Assembly (NCBI GenBank): GCA_965661765.1
Contig: CBFIFE010000005.1
Span: forward strand, 20,548-84,547
Reading direction: 5' to 3'
Length of the DNA stretch: 64,000 nucleotides
Source of the DNA: JBMYZL01 sp965661765
GTDB lineage: Bacteria; Bacteroidota; Bacteroidia; Flavobacteriales_D; Sanyastnellaceae
How positions within the stretch are numbered: position 1 is the first letter of the stretch; each line of letters opens with the position of its first letter. This document shows positions 41,558-49,819 of the stretch, in pieces. Below the pieces are notes generated by a model, which was not told the origin of the DNA, searched no databases, and saw only the letters and a program-made list of their open reading frames with translations. The position numbers were made by a program, and so were the translations under genes.

Positions 41558-42691
41558 ATGATGCAAATGTTCCGTCAAACCGCGCTTTTCGTACTCCTGG
41601 CAATCCTGGCTAGTCCAGCTTTTGCCACCGATGCGCACGATGACCTCCACGGCGAAGAATTCAAGGCAGGTGAGATGATCACCCACCACATCTCCGACGC
41701 GCACGTGATCCACCTGTTTAGCAACGTACACATCCCACTTCCCTGTTTCATTTGGACCGAGCAAGGGTTGGACGTGTTCCTCTCAAGTGAGTTCGACTAC
41801 CACGAAGGGCACCCCACCACGACTTACACCAGTCCCAAAGGATACACCTACGAGAACCACCACGAGACCATTTACATTGTGGACGGCATGGACGCAGGTG
41901 ACAGCCACGAGGCAGAAGGCCACAGCGAGCACACCGGCAGCGCAGACCACGGCCACGACTACCACGGGGTGAAGCCGCTGGACCTCTCGATCACCAAGAC
42001 GGTGTTCGGCATGCTGTTGATCATGATCATCATGTGTGTTGTATTCTTCCGTGTAGCCAAGCGCTACAAACAGCGCGAAGGCCAAGCACCCAAGGGCATT
42101 CAAAACTTCTTTGAACCACTCATCCTCTTCATCCGTGATGAGGTGGCGGTTCCTTCAATCGGCAAAGGCAAAGCAGATCGCTACATGCCCTTCTTGCTGA
42201 CGGTCTTCTTCTTCATCTGGATGTGCAACATCCTCGGCCTGATTCCATTCTTGGGCGGGTTCAATGTGACCGGTACGATGGGCGTTACCATTGTCCTTGC
42301 GGCCATTGTTTGGTTGATGACCATGTTTTCAGGCAACAAGCACTACTTCGGCCATATCTTCTGGCCTCCCGGGGTGCCCATGTTTGTGAAAGTAATTTTG
42401 GTGCCGATTGAGATCGCTTCGATCTTCATCAAGCCCGCCGTACTGATGGTGCGTCTGACTGCGAATATTACCGCAGGTCACATCATCATCCTGGCCTTTG
42501 TATCGTTGATCATGATCTTCGGTCAAGGCGGAGAGGCCGCTGGTCTCGGTATCGGTGTAGGCGTTGGCGCTACCGCATTCATGATTTTTATGTTCTTCAT
42601 CGAATTGTTGGTTGCGTTCCTGCAAGCGTACGTGTTTACGCTGCTGGCCGCCATCTACTTCGGTGAAGCCACTCACGAAGAACATCACTAA
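41558..42691 (+). CDS. atpB: F0F1 ATP synthase subunit a
   Basis: This protein of about 377 residues is the proton-channel subunit a. After a cleavable signal peptide (MFRQTALFVLLAILASPAFA) comes an unusually long, His/Asp/Glu-rich extracytoplasmic segment (to about residue 135). Five to six membrane helices follow. The essential arginine lies in VRLTANITAGH in the fifth helix, and the final helix has LQAYVFTLLAAIYF. Bacteroidota a-subunits commonly carry an N-terminal extension. ATG 41558 is chosen over TTG 41543, with further ATGs at 41561 and 41567. Confidence 0.93.
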   Translation: MMQMFRQTALFVLLAILASPAFATDAHDDLHGEEFKAGEMITHHISDAHVIHLFSNVHIPLPCFIWTEQGLDVFLSSEFDYHEGHPTTTYTSPKGYTYENHHETIYIVDGMDAGDSHEAEGHSEHTGSADHGHDYHGVKPLDLSITKTVFGMLLIMIIMCVVFFRVAKRYKQREGQAPKGIQNFFEPLILFIRDEVAVPSIGKGKADRYMPFLLTVFFFIWMCNILGLIPFLGGFNVTGTMGVTIVLAAIVWLMTMFSGNKHYFGHIFWPPGVPMFVKVILVPIEIASIFIKPAVLMVRLTANITAGHIIILAFVSLIMIFGQGGEAAGLGIGVGVGATAFMIFMFFIELLVAFLQAYVFTLLAAIYFGEATHEEHH

Positions 42692-42711
42692 TCCACACAA
42701 ATAACAGAAAG

Positions 42712-42957
42712 ATGGAATTGTTGACCATTTTGCTCCAGGAAGCAGCTAACCAAGGTCTCGCCGGCATGGGTGCTGGTATCGCCGCAGTAGGTGCAGGTAT
42801 CGGTATCGGCCGCATTGGCGGTAGCGCTATGGAAGCCATGGCTCGCCAGCCAGAAGCTTCAGGTGACCTGCGTGCCAACATGATTGTTGCCGCTGCACTG
42901 GTAGAGGGTGCTGCTCTGTTCGGCATCATTGTTTGTCTGCTCGTAGCTCTGGGCTAA
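42712..42957 (+). CDS. atpE: F0F1 ATP synthase subunit c
   Basis: The 81-residue hairpin of two membrane helices has a Gly-rich first helix (GAGIAAVGAGIGIGRIGG) and the polar loop ARQPEA. The ion-binding glutamate is in LVEGAALFGI of the second helix. The residue set around the carboxylate lacks the Gln and Ser/Thr ligands of Na+-type rings, so H+ coupling is expected. It lies 20 bases after atpB. Confidence 0.95.
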   Translation: MELLTILLQEAANQGLAGMGAGIAAVGAGIGIGRIGGSAMEAMARQPEASGDLRANMIVAAALVEGAALFGIIVCLLVALG

Positions 42958-42979
42958 GCCCGGAAATCCATTTGTACAA

Positions 42980-43477
42980 ATGGGAGCGCTTCTCACACCG
43001 GCAGCCGGCGTAGTCATTTGGACTACGATCGCGTTTCTGACCGTTCTGTTCATCCTTCGCAAGTTTGCGTGGAAACCCATCCTGAAAGGTCTCAAGGACC
43101 GGGAGGAGTCCATCGACAATGCGTTGAGCGCCGCTGAGCGTGCACGCAACGAGATGGCCAACCTCCAGGCCGACAACGAGCGCCTGTTGCAGGAGGCCCG
43201 CGTAGAGCGTGATCGCATCCTCAAAGAGGCCCGCGACATGCGCGATGCGATGGTGAACGACGCCAAAGGCAAAGCACAGGAAGAGGCTGATCGCATGGTC
43301 GCCGCTGCCCGTGAAGCCATTGCGAACGAAAAGAACCGCGCAGTTGCTGAGTTGAAAAACCAAGTGGCCAACCTCTCGATTGAGATCGCGGAGAAGCTCG
43401 TGCGTCAGAATCTTGCTGGCGACGCAGCCAACCAAGAACTCGCCGAGAAATTGGCCGATGACGTGAAGCTCAACTAA
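42980..43477 (+). CDS. atpF: F0F1 ATP synthase subunit b
   Basis: The 165 residues have one N-terminal membrane helix (AAGVVIWTTIAFLTVLFIL, about 8-26). A long amphipathic coiled coil follows (KPILKGLKDREESIDNAL onward) and forms the peripheral stalk with subunit delta. The length is typical of bacterial b subunits. It is followed by atpH after nine bases. Confidence 0.93.
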   Translation: MGALLTPAAGVVIWTTIAFLTVLFILRKFAWKPILKGLKDREESIDNALSAAERARNEMANLQADNERLLQEARVERDRILKEARDMRDAMVNDAKGKAQEEADRMVAAAREAIANEKNRAVAELKNQVANLSIEIAEKLVRQNLAGDAANQELAEKLADDVKLN

Positions 43478-43486
43478 TCCCTTGGC

Positions 43487-44050
43487 ATGAAGTCAGGAAA
43501 AGCAGCCGTCCGATATGCGAAATCGCTGATGATGTTGGCCCGTGAACAGGGCCAGCTCGACGCGGTGCAGCAGGACATGGAAGTCATTGCACAAACCGTT
43601 GGCGAAAGCCGCGATTTGGAATTGTTGCTCAAAAGCCCGGTGATCAAATCGGACAAGAAAGAGGACATTCTGAACGCGCTATTCAAAGGCAAGGTGAGTG
43701 AGATGTCCATGGGCTTTGTCGGCATCATGGTTCGCAAGGGACGCGAGTACTTGCTCGCAAAAGCTGCAAACGAAGTAGTGCGCATGGCCAAAGAAGCCAA
43801 GCACATCTACGAGGCCACTGTTACCAGCGCCGCACCACTGAACGACGCCACCCGCACCAAGGTGCGTGGGCTCGTCAACGGCATGGCTCCTGAGGGCGCC
43901 ACGGTAGAGTTGGTCGAACACGTAAATCCGGACCTCATTGGGGGCTTCATCGTGCGCTACGGCGACCAGATGATCGATGCTTCGGTGCAAACGGGCATCC
44001 GTGCACTCAAGCGCGAATTCAGTGAGAATCCATTTGTACCCGAGTTCTAA
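43487..44050 (+). CDS. atpH: F0F1 ATP synthase subunit delta
   Basis: The 187-residue OSCP/delta subunit links the b stalk to the alpha3beta3 head. An N-terminal six-helix domain (AAVRYAKSLMMLAREQGQ) is followed by the conserved C-terminal part with VNPDLIGGFIVRYGDQMIDASV. The 42-bp gap before atpA contains an 18-base perfect palindrome. Confidence 0.93.
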   Translation: MKSGKAAVRYAKSLMMLAREQGQLDAVQQDMEVIAQTVGESRDLELLLKSPVIKSDKKEDILNALFKGKVSEMSMGFVGIMVRKGREYLLAKAANEVVRMAKEAKHIYEATVTSAAPLNDATRTKVRGLVNGMAPEGATVELVEHVNPDLIGGFIVRYGDQMIDASVQTGIRALKREFSENPFVPEF

Positions 44051-44059
44051 CAAGACCCC

Positions 44060-44077
44060 GCTCGGCCCGGGCCGAGC
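44060..44077. repeat. Perfect palindrome GCTCGGCCCGGGCCGAGC between atpH and atpA
   Basis: This 18-base perfect inverted repeat starts 10 bases after the atpH stop and ends 15 bases before the atpA ATG. There is no T-run, so it is not a terminator. A very stable intra-operon RNA hairpin could mark an mRNA processing or stabilising point that sets different amounts of stalk and catalytic subunits. Confidence 0.75.
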
Positions 44078-44092
44078 ACAATTCATATCAGC

Positions 44093-45670
44093 ATGGCTGA
44101 GATCAAACCAGCAGAAGTATCTGCCATCCTCCGCGAGCAACTCGCGGGCTTCAAGTCCGATGCAGAATTGCAAGAAGTGGGTACCGTACTCCAGGTGGGT
44201 GACGGTATTGCACGTATCTACGGACTGACCAACGTACAGTCGGGCGAGCTGATCGAGTTTGAGACCGGCACCCGCGGTATCGTACTGAACCTCGAGGAGG
44301 ACAACGTCGGTGCGGTATTGCTTGAAGCTTCCGGCGAATTGAAAGAAGGCGCCAGCGTAAAACGCACCGGCCGCATTGCTTCGATCAACGTAGGTGAAGG
44401 CATGCTGGGTCGCGTGGTCAACACCTTGGGTGAAGCGATCGATGGTAAAGGCCCGATCGAAGGCGAGACCTTTGAGATGCCTATTGAGCGTAAAGCACCA
44501 GGTGTCATCTACCGTCAACCGGTAAGCGAGCCACTCCAAACCGGAATCAAGGCCGTAGATGCGATGATTCCCATTGGCCGTGGCCAGCGTGAGCTCATCA
44601 TCGGTGACCGCCAGACCGGTAAGACCACCGTTGCGATCGACACCATCATCAACCAGCGCGAGTTCTACGAAGCCGGAGAGCCGGTATTCTGCATCTACGT
44701 GGCGGTTGGTCAAAAAGGCTCTACGGTAGCCAACGTGGTAAATACCCTTGAAGAGGCTGGCGCTATGGATTACACCGTAGTGGTTGCCGCAACCGCCTCC
44801 GAGCCTGCACCGCTGCAGTTCTACGCTCCGTTCGCGGGTGCCGCCATCGGCGAGTACTTCCGTGACACCGGTCGTCCTGCATTGATTGTATACGATGACT
44901 TGTCTAAGCAAGCGGTAGCCTACCGTGAGGTATCTCTGCTGCTGCGTCGTCCTCCAGGCCGCGAGGCATACCCGGGTGACGTATTCTACCTGCACTCGCG
45001 CCTGCTGGAGCGTGCAGCGAAAGTCATCAACTCTGACGAAATCGCAGCGAACATGAACGACCTGCCCGAAAGCCTCAAAGGCAAAGTGAAAGGCGGTGGT
45101 TCATTGACTGCACTGCCGATCATCGAAACCCAAGCGGGTGACGTTTCGGCCTACATCCCGACCAATGTGATCTCGATCACCGACGGCCAGATCTTCCTCG
45201 AGTCCAACCTGTTCCTTTCCGGTGTACGTCCTGCGATCAACGTAGGTATCTCGGTATCGCGTGTAGGGGGTTCGGCACAGATCAAGTCGATGAAGAAGGT
45301 TGCGGGTACCCTCAAGCTGGACCAGGCACAATTCCGCGAGCTGGAAGCCTTTGCCAAGTTCGGTTCTGACCTCGACGACGCCACCATGGCCGTACTCGAG
45401 AAGGGTAAGCGTAACGTAGAGATCCTCAAGCAAAACCTGAACTCACCGATGACCGTTGAGGACCAGGTAGCCATCATTTACTGTGGTACCAAGGGTCTCC
45501 TTCGTAAAGTACCTGTGAACAAGGTGAAGGAATTCGAAGTGGAGTTCATCGAGTACTTGAACGCCAACCACCGCGATGCCCTCGATTCACTGAAGTCTGG
45601 TAAGCTCGAAAAGTCGGTGACCGACACCATTGAAAACGTATGTGCTGACCTGTCAGCCAAGTATGCATAA
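44093..45670 (+). CDS. atpA: F0F1 ATP synthase subunit alpha
   Basis: This full-length 525-residue regulatory nucleotide-binding subunit has the Walker A motif GDRQTGKT near residue 172. It also has AIDTIINQ, the Walker B region ALIVYDDLSKQAVAYREVSLLLRRPPGRE (split here), and the C-terminal helical domain. The atpA-atpG junction overlaps by one base (TAATG). Codon choice is strongly biased (CGT/CGC for Arg, frequent GTA for Val), as expected for a highly expressed gene of this half. Confidence 0.97.
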   Translation: MAEIKPAEVSAILREQLAGFKSDAELQEVGTVLQVGDGIARIYGLTNVQSGELIEFETGTRGIVLNLEEDNVGAVLLEASGELKEGASVKRTGRIASINVGEGMLGRVVNTLGEAIDGKGPIEGETFEMPIERKAPGVIYRQPVSEPLQTGIKAVDAMIPIGRGQRELIIGDRQTGKTTVAIDTIINQREFYEAGEPVFCIYVAVGQKGSTVANVVNTLEEAGAMDYTVVVAATASEPAPLQFYAPFAGAAIGEYFRDTGRPALIVYDDLSKQAVAYREVSLLLRRPPGREAYPGDVFYLHSRLLERAAKVINSDEIAANMNDLPESLKGKVKGGGSLTALPIIETQAGDVSAYIPTNVISITDGQIFLESNLFLSGVRPAINVGISVSRVGGSAQIKSMKKVAGTLKLDQAQFRELEAFAKFGSDLDDATMAVLEKGKRNVEILKQNLNSPMTVEDQVAIIYCGTKGLLRKVPVNKVKEFEVEFIEYLNANHRDALDSLKSGKLEKSVTDTIENVCADLSAKYA

Positions 45671-46542
45671 TGGCGAATCTGAAGGAAATCCGTAGTCGCA
45701 TCACCTCGGTGGGCAGCACCATGCAGATCACCTCTGCAATGAAAATGGTGTCTGCTGCCAAGTTGCGCCGTGCTCAGGACGCCATCACACAGATGCGTCC
45801 TTACGCCGAAAAACTCCAAAGCATCCTCTCGAACGTTTCTTCGAGCCTGGACGCATCGGAGGGCGTGTACAGTGCGGAGCGTGAGGTGAAGCGCGTGTTG
45901 TTGGTTGCCGTGACGTCCAACCGTGGCCTTTGCGGAGCCTTCAACAACAACATCATCAAAGAGTGCCGTCGTCAAATGGAGGCGACCGGTGCGCAGGTAG
46001 AGGTGCTGAGCGTCGGTAAAAAGGCGAACGATTATTACGCCAAAACCGAGCACTACACCACCGACGGCCACGACGCGTTGCCGTATACCATCTTCGATGA
46101 TTTGACCTTCGACCGCATCTCGGGCATTGCCGCGGTGATCATGGGCCAGTTCGTGGACGGGAAGTACGACGAGGTGAAACTCGTGTATAACCAGTTCAAG
46201 AACGCTGCCGTCCAGTTCGTGCAAGCCGAGCCGTTTCTGCCGTTTGTTCCCGTGACCTCAGCAGAGGAAACCAGCGCACCGGCCGAGTACATCTTCGAGC
46301 CCAACAAAGAGTTCATCGTGGAGGAGTTGATTCCCAAGGCACTCAAGCTGCAGCTCTTCAAGGCAGTACTCGACAGCCACGCTTCGGAACACGGCGCGCG
46401 TATGACGGCCATGCACCAAGCCACCGAGAACGCAACGGACCTCCAGAAGGAGCTCAAACTGCAATACAACAAACTGCGTCAAGCGGCCATTACCAACGAG
46501 ATCCTCGAAATTGTTGGTGGTGCCGAAGCGCTGAATGCATAG
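45670..46542 (+). CDS. atpG: F0F1 ATP synthase subunit gamma
   Basis: The 290-residue rotor subunit has the N-terminal helix LKEIRSRITSVGSTMQITSAMKMVSAAKLRRAQ (split here), a central Rossmann-like domain with TSNRGLCGAFN, and the C-terminal helix RQAAITNEILEIVGGAEAL. The operon stops here with a strong terminator. Subunits beta and epsilon (atpD, atpC) are not present, in line with the split ATP synthase loci of many Bacteroidota. Confidence 0.95.
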   Translation: MANLKEIRSRITSVGSTMQITSAMKMVSAAKLRRAQDAITQMRPYAEKLQSILSNVSSSLDASEGVYSAEREVKRVLLVAVTSNRGLCGAFNNNIIKECRRQMEATGAQVEVLSVGKKANDYYAKTEHYTTDGHDALPYTIFDDLTFDRISGIAAVIMGQFVDGKYDEVKLVYNQFKNAAVQFVQAEPFLPFVPVTSAEETSAPAEYIFEPNKEFIVEELIPKALKLQLFKAVLDSHASEHGARMTAMHQATENATDLQKELKLQYNKLRQAAITNEILEIVGGAEALNA

Positions 46543-46561
46543 CGAAACTTCGGTTTCGAGC

Positions 46562-46592
46562 AAAGCCCCACCCACCGGTGGGGCTTTTTTGT
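46562..46592 (+). terminator. Intrinsic terminator of the atp operon
   Basis: An 11-bp stem (AAAGCCCCACC with GGTGGGGCTTT, loop CACC) is followed by a T-run, 20 bases after the atpG stop. Confidence 0.9.
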
Positions 46593-46627
46593 GTTATGGG
46601 CCCTCGGGCATTACGTACCTTGTACCC

Positions 46628-48097
46628 GTGGCCCGCCGCACCCCCATACAGCTGAGTTTGCGCACCCGCATCTACTTCACGATGCTGGCGCTCATCCTGA
46701 TTTCCTTCGTGCTCACCGGGGTCACGGCCTTCTATAACTTCAAGTCCCAGAACGAGGAGTACAACGTGGAGCGCTTCCGCCGGAAGGAGGGTGCGGTCCA
46801 GGAAAGCATGCGGTACTTTTTGCAGCAACGTGGGGGCTACATCCCGCCCGATTCCATCCGCATGGTGTTTGACGACAAGATTTGCGAGCTCGCGGACGTG
46901 CACCGCATGGATATCCATCTCTTTGACCTGCGCGGAAACCTGCTGATTTCGTCTGTTCCCTTTAACAACACGGTCAGGGATGAGATTGAATACACGATTT
47001 TCAAGCAACTCACCTCTGGCAACACCCGCGCGGAGATAGAGAAGCAGGTCAACGGCATTCCGTCCATCCTGGCCTATTGGTACTTCACCGACGCTCTTGG
47101 GCGCCAGATGGCCATCACCAACGTGCAATACGACAAGACCGAGGTCAACCGCGAAGAGTTGAGCTCGTTCCTTTTGCAACTCACCCAGATCTACGTGGTG
47201 CTGTTTGTGGGCGCAGCCATCTTGGCCTACTTCCTGAGCAACTACATCACCAAGAGCTTGCAGCACATTGGTAAGCGCATGCAACAAATCCGTGTAGATG
47301 GGCACAACGATCCGCTACAGTGGAGTAGTGATGACGAGATTGGTGCTTTGGTAAAGGAGTACAATCACATGCTGCAAAAGGTGGAGGATTCTGCCGCACA
47401 ACTCGCCCGCTCGGAAAGAGATGCAGCCTGGCGAGAAATGGCCAAGCAAGTGGCCCACGAGATCAAGAATCCCCTCACGCCTATGAAGCTGCGCGTGCAA
47501 CACCTGCAGCGCTCGTGGGAGGACGAAGCGCCTAATTTTGAAGAGCGCCTGAAGCAAACCGGCCAAACCCTCATCGAGCAAATTGACTCGTTGGCGCACA
47601 TTGCCAGCGAGTTTTCCAACTTTGCCAAGATGCCCCGTGCGCAACGCGTGGAGGTGGACCTTGTAGCCGTCCTCGAGCAAAGCAGCGACCTGTTTGCAGA
47701 CAATGGCAATGTTACGGTCACGTTGCACAACTTGGTGCAAGGCCCTGCGCACGTGGTGGCCGACCGCGAGCAGATGAAACGGGTCTTTACCAACCTGATC
47801 AAGAATGCCGTGCAGGCCATGGTGGAGGACCGTCCGGGGACCATAGACATCACCCTCGCGCGCAAAGGTGACCACTACCATGTGGCTGTCGCCGACAACG
47901 GCAAGGGCATCGCCCCCGAGGATTACGACCGTATTTTTGTACCCAACTTCACCACAAAGTCCAAAGGGATGGGCTTGGGCCTGGCCATGGTGAAGAACAT
48001 TGTGACCTCATCGGGCGGGCACATCCGCTTCGAGAGCGAGCAAGCCAAAGGCACCCTGTTCACATTGGAACTTCCTGCAAATCAGGCAAAAACCTGA
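46628..48097 (+). CDS. NtrY-like sensor histidine kinase with HAMP domain
   Basis: This protein of about 489 residues has membrane helices at about 15-35 and 195-215 flanking a periplasmic sensor domain. A HAMP linker, the phosphoacceptor motif AWREMAKQVAHEIKNPLTPMKL and a HATPase domain (NLIKNAVQAMVED, DNGKGIAPEDYDRIFVPNF, GMGLGLAMVKNI) follow. The H-box resembles NtrY/AtoS-type kinases whose partners are often sigma54 activators, but no regulator gene is adjacent. The GTG at 46628 is chosen because the frame upstream runs through the atpG terminator. A TACC-TTG box lies just before it. Confidence 0.87.
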   Translation: MARRTPIQLSLRTRIYFTMLALILISFVLTGVTAFYNFKSQNEEYNVERFRRKEGAVQESMRYFLQQRGGYIPPDSIRMVFDDKICELADVHRMDIHLFDLRGNLLISSVPFNNTVRDEIEYTIFKQLTSGNTRAEIEKQVNGIPSILAYWYFTDALGRQMAITNVQYDKTEVNREELSSFLLQLTQIYVVLFVGAAILAYFLSNYITKSLQHIGKRMQQIRVDGHNDPLQWSSDDEIGALVKEYNHMLQKVEDSAAQLARSERDAAWREMAKQVAHEIKNPLTPMKLRVQHLQRSWEDEAPNFEERLKQTGQTLIEQIDSLAHIASEFSNFAKMPRAQRVEVDLVAVLEQSSDLFADNGNVTVTLHNLVQGPAHVVADREQMKRVFTNLIKNAVQAMVEDRPGTIDITLARKGDHYHVAVADNGKGIAPEDYDRIFVPNFTTKSKGMGLGLAMVKNIVTSSGGHIRFESEQAKGTLFTLELPANQAKT

Positions 48098-48161
48098 TTT
48101 AGACACACTCGATTTGTTGAAAAGTCTGAGAACCGTCACTTACCATGGTGTTGGCTACAAA

Positions 48162-48169
48162 TACCTTTG
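48162..48169 (+). promoter_or_regulatory. Bacteroidota -7 box (TACCTTTG)
   Basis: An exact TAnnTTTG element lies 19 bases before the ATG of the outer-membrane protein at 48189. A -33 element is not clear. Confidence 0.5.
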
Positions 48170-48188
48170 GTTGCAAAATTTTTAAGCG

Positions 48189-48992
48189 ATGAAAAAGCAA
48201 GTTTTACTTTTTGTGCTTTGCGCAGTTGTCAGTTTAGGCACCACTGCCCAGACATCATCAATGTCTTCAAAGAACGGCCATGAAATTCTACCGCAAGCCG
48301 GAGATTACAGCCTCTCGATGGATGCTGTTCCGGTGGTGAATTTTGCACTGAACGCCATGAATATCATGAGTGACAACGGTCAAGGAGCGCAAGCCCCGGG
48401 ATACGTCACAGGCTTTGATCAGGTCATTGTCGGAAAGCAATTTATTTCAGCTACCGAGGCGTACCGAGTGCGTGTAGGATTGGGTTTTGGCTCCAATGCT
48501 TCAACAGCGTACTACAATGACGCCAATGGCGATGAGCAGTCGGTGTCGAACAATGCATCAACCATGAACATTACCTTGGCTGCTGGTAAAGAAATGCGTC
48601 GCGGCCATAACCGTCTGCAAGGATACTACGGGTATGAAGCGCTGTTGGGCCTGTCCTCAGCAAGCACTTCTTCAGAGTGGTCGGAGTCAATTACGGATGC
48701 CGCTGACCAATCACCACGTACGCTTAGCACGAGCACTGGTATGGGCTTTGGTATGGGAGCGCGCGCTTTCACGGGTGTTGAGTATTTCTTCGCACCGAAA
48801 ATGTCCATTGGAGCCGAGTTTGGCTGGGGCGTTGGTTTCTCAGTACAGGGTCGCGGTTCTTCAGAGGTTGAAGCAATCAACGCTGATGGTAATGCAGAAA
48901 CGACTGAAACTGACGGGGCTGCAAGTAGCGGCGGATTTGGTTTTGGAGTAGACAATGCGAATGCTGCATTGATGATCAACTTCCACTTCTAA
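48189..48992 (+). CDS. Outer-membrane beta-barrel family protein
   Basis: This 267-residue protein has a signal peptide (KKQVLLFVLCAVVSLGTTAQ). Alternating amphipathic strands follow (RVRVGLGFGSN, TMNITLAAGKE, LSIGAEFGWGVGFSV-like MSIGAEFGWGVGFSV) and the C-terminus is NFHF, with a terminal aromatic typical of BamA-recognised barrels. It is predicted to sit in the outer membrane as a small 8-10-strand barrel. Its own promoter and terminator bracket it, so it is a single-gene unit. Function unknown. Confidence 0.72.
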   Translation: MKKQVLLFVLCAVVSLGTTAQTSSMSSKNGHEILPQAGDYSLSMDAVPVVNFALNAMNIMSDNGQGAQAPGYVTGFDQVIVGKQFISATEAYRVRVGLGFGSNASTAYYNDANGDEQSVSNNASTMNITLAAGKEMRRGHNRLQGYYGYEALLGLSSASTSSEWSESITDAADQSPRTLSTSTGMGFGMGARAFTGVEYFFAPKMSIGAEFGWGVGFSVQGRGSSEVEAINADGNAETTETDGAASSGGFGFGVDNANAALMINFHF

Positions 48993-49013
48993 ACGGAAGT
49001 CGAAAGTATTAAC

Positions 49014-49043
49014 AAAAGAGGGGGCAGTGCTCCCTCTTTTTTT
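49014..49043. terminator. Bidirectional terminator between convergent genes
   Basis: AAAAGAGGG pairs with CCCTCTTTT around GCAGTGC. It has T- and A-runs on both sides, suiting both the outer-membrane protein gene (plus) and the cyclase gene (minus), whose stop is 6 bases away. Confidence 0.8.
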
Positions 49044-49048
49044 GTGCC

Positions 49049-49819
49049 CTAAAGTGGACGGTAGAGCACCGGACGCGATGGGGCTGCGTCGTTGCGGAAC
49101 GGCGCCACCTGTAGGTTTAGCAGGTAAAAGCCATCGGCAATGCTGTCGGGTGCGTAGATCAGCTCGGTGATGGTGCGGTGATAATGCGGGTCCTCGGGGT
49201 AGTTCCAAAACAGGTGGTGGCATTCGAGTAAGCCTTCGTCCAACTCTCGATCTACCGATGGAAGATCAATCAACACATGCTCAAAACCTTGTTCTACGAG
49301 TTTACGCATGGCATCCAGGTGCAAGTAGGGCGGATTGGACCCACTGTATACCTGTGAGCGTTTGGCGTCCGTATTGGGTGCTGTACGGATGATTACGGCA
49401 TTGGCTTTTCCATCGGGATTGAGGCCTTCGAGCTGGTGAGGCAACAGGATGCGGTCCCCGGCTTTACGGTAGCTGTCATCGGCGTCCAAGATGGCGGGCT
49501 TCACGGTGGTCAGTACTGCGCCAAACCAGAAGCGCTCTAAGTAATCGTTGAGGTAGAGGATGGGGTTGGAAATGTGCCCCACGCACTCGGTGTGGGTACC
49601 GTGCCCGTGCGGGTTGAGGTAGACGTCGCGAAAGTTGACCACGCCGCCCAGCTCGGTGCTGCCGGTGAATTGATCGGTCATGACCGGCTCCATGCGAGGC
49701 GGATCCACGTACCACGCGCGGGGGTTGTCTTCGGCAGCGCGCAGCACCAGCGAAAGGTCCAAGGGTTGGTTCAGGTCAATGCGGTAGGTGTGCCCGCGGT
49801 CTTCGACGGTGGCGATCAT
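49049..49819 (-). CDS. Cyclase family protein (kynurenine formamidase-like metal hydrolase)
   Basis: The 256-residue protein belongs to the cyclase/KynB family and has the metal-binding motif HGHGTHTE (family form H-x-G-T-H-x-D/E). A second conserved His/Asp region follows (IDLPSVDRELDEG, then CHHLFWN). Members hydrolyse N-formylkynurenine or related amides and lactones using two zinc or manganese ions. Length and motif order fit. No other tryptophan-degradation gene is adjacent, so the substrate is open. It is translationally coupled to the upstream hemW (ATGA at 49816-49819). Confidence 0.78.
   Translation of the reverse strand: MIATVEDRGHTYRIDLNQPLDLSLVLRAAEDNPRAWYVDPPRMEPVMTDQFTGSTELGGVVNFRDVYLNPHGHGTHTECVGHISNPILYLNDYLERFWFGAVLTTVKPAILDADDSYRKAGDRILLPHQLEGLNPDGKANAVIIRTAPNTDAKRSQVYSGSNPPYLHLDAMRKLVEQGFEHVLIDLPSVDRELDEGLLECHHLFWNYPEDPHYHRTITELIYAPDSIADGFYLLNLQVAPFRNDAAPSRPVLYRPL

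Noticed and set aside
43679..44995. 438-codon minus-strand frame
   Set aside because: It is antisense to atpH/atpA, both of which are certain genes with strong codon bias.
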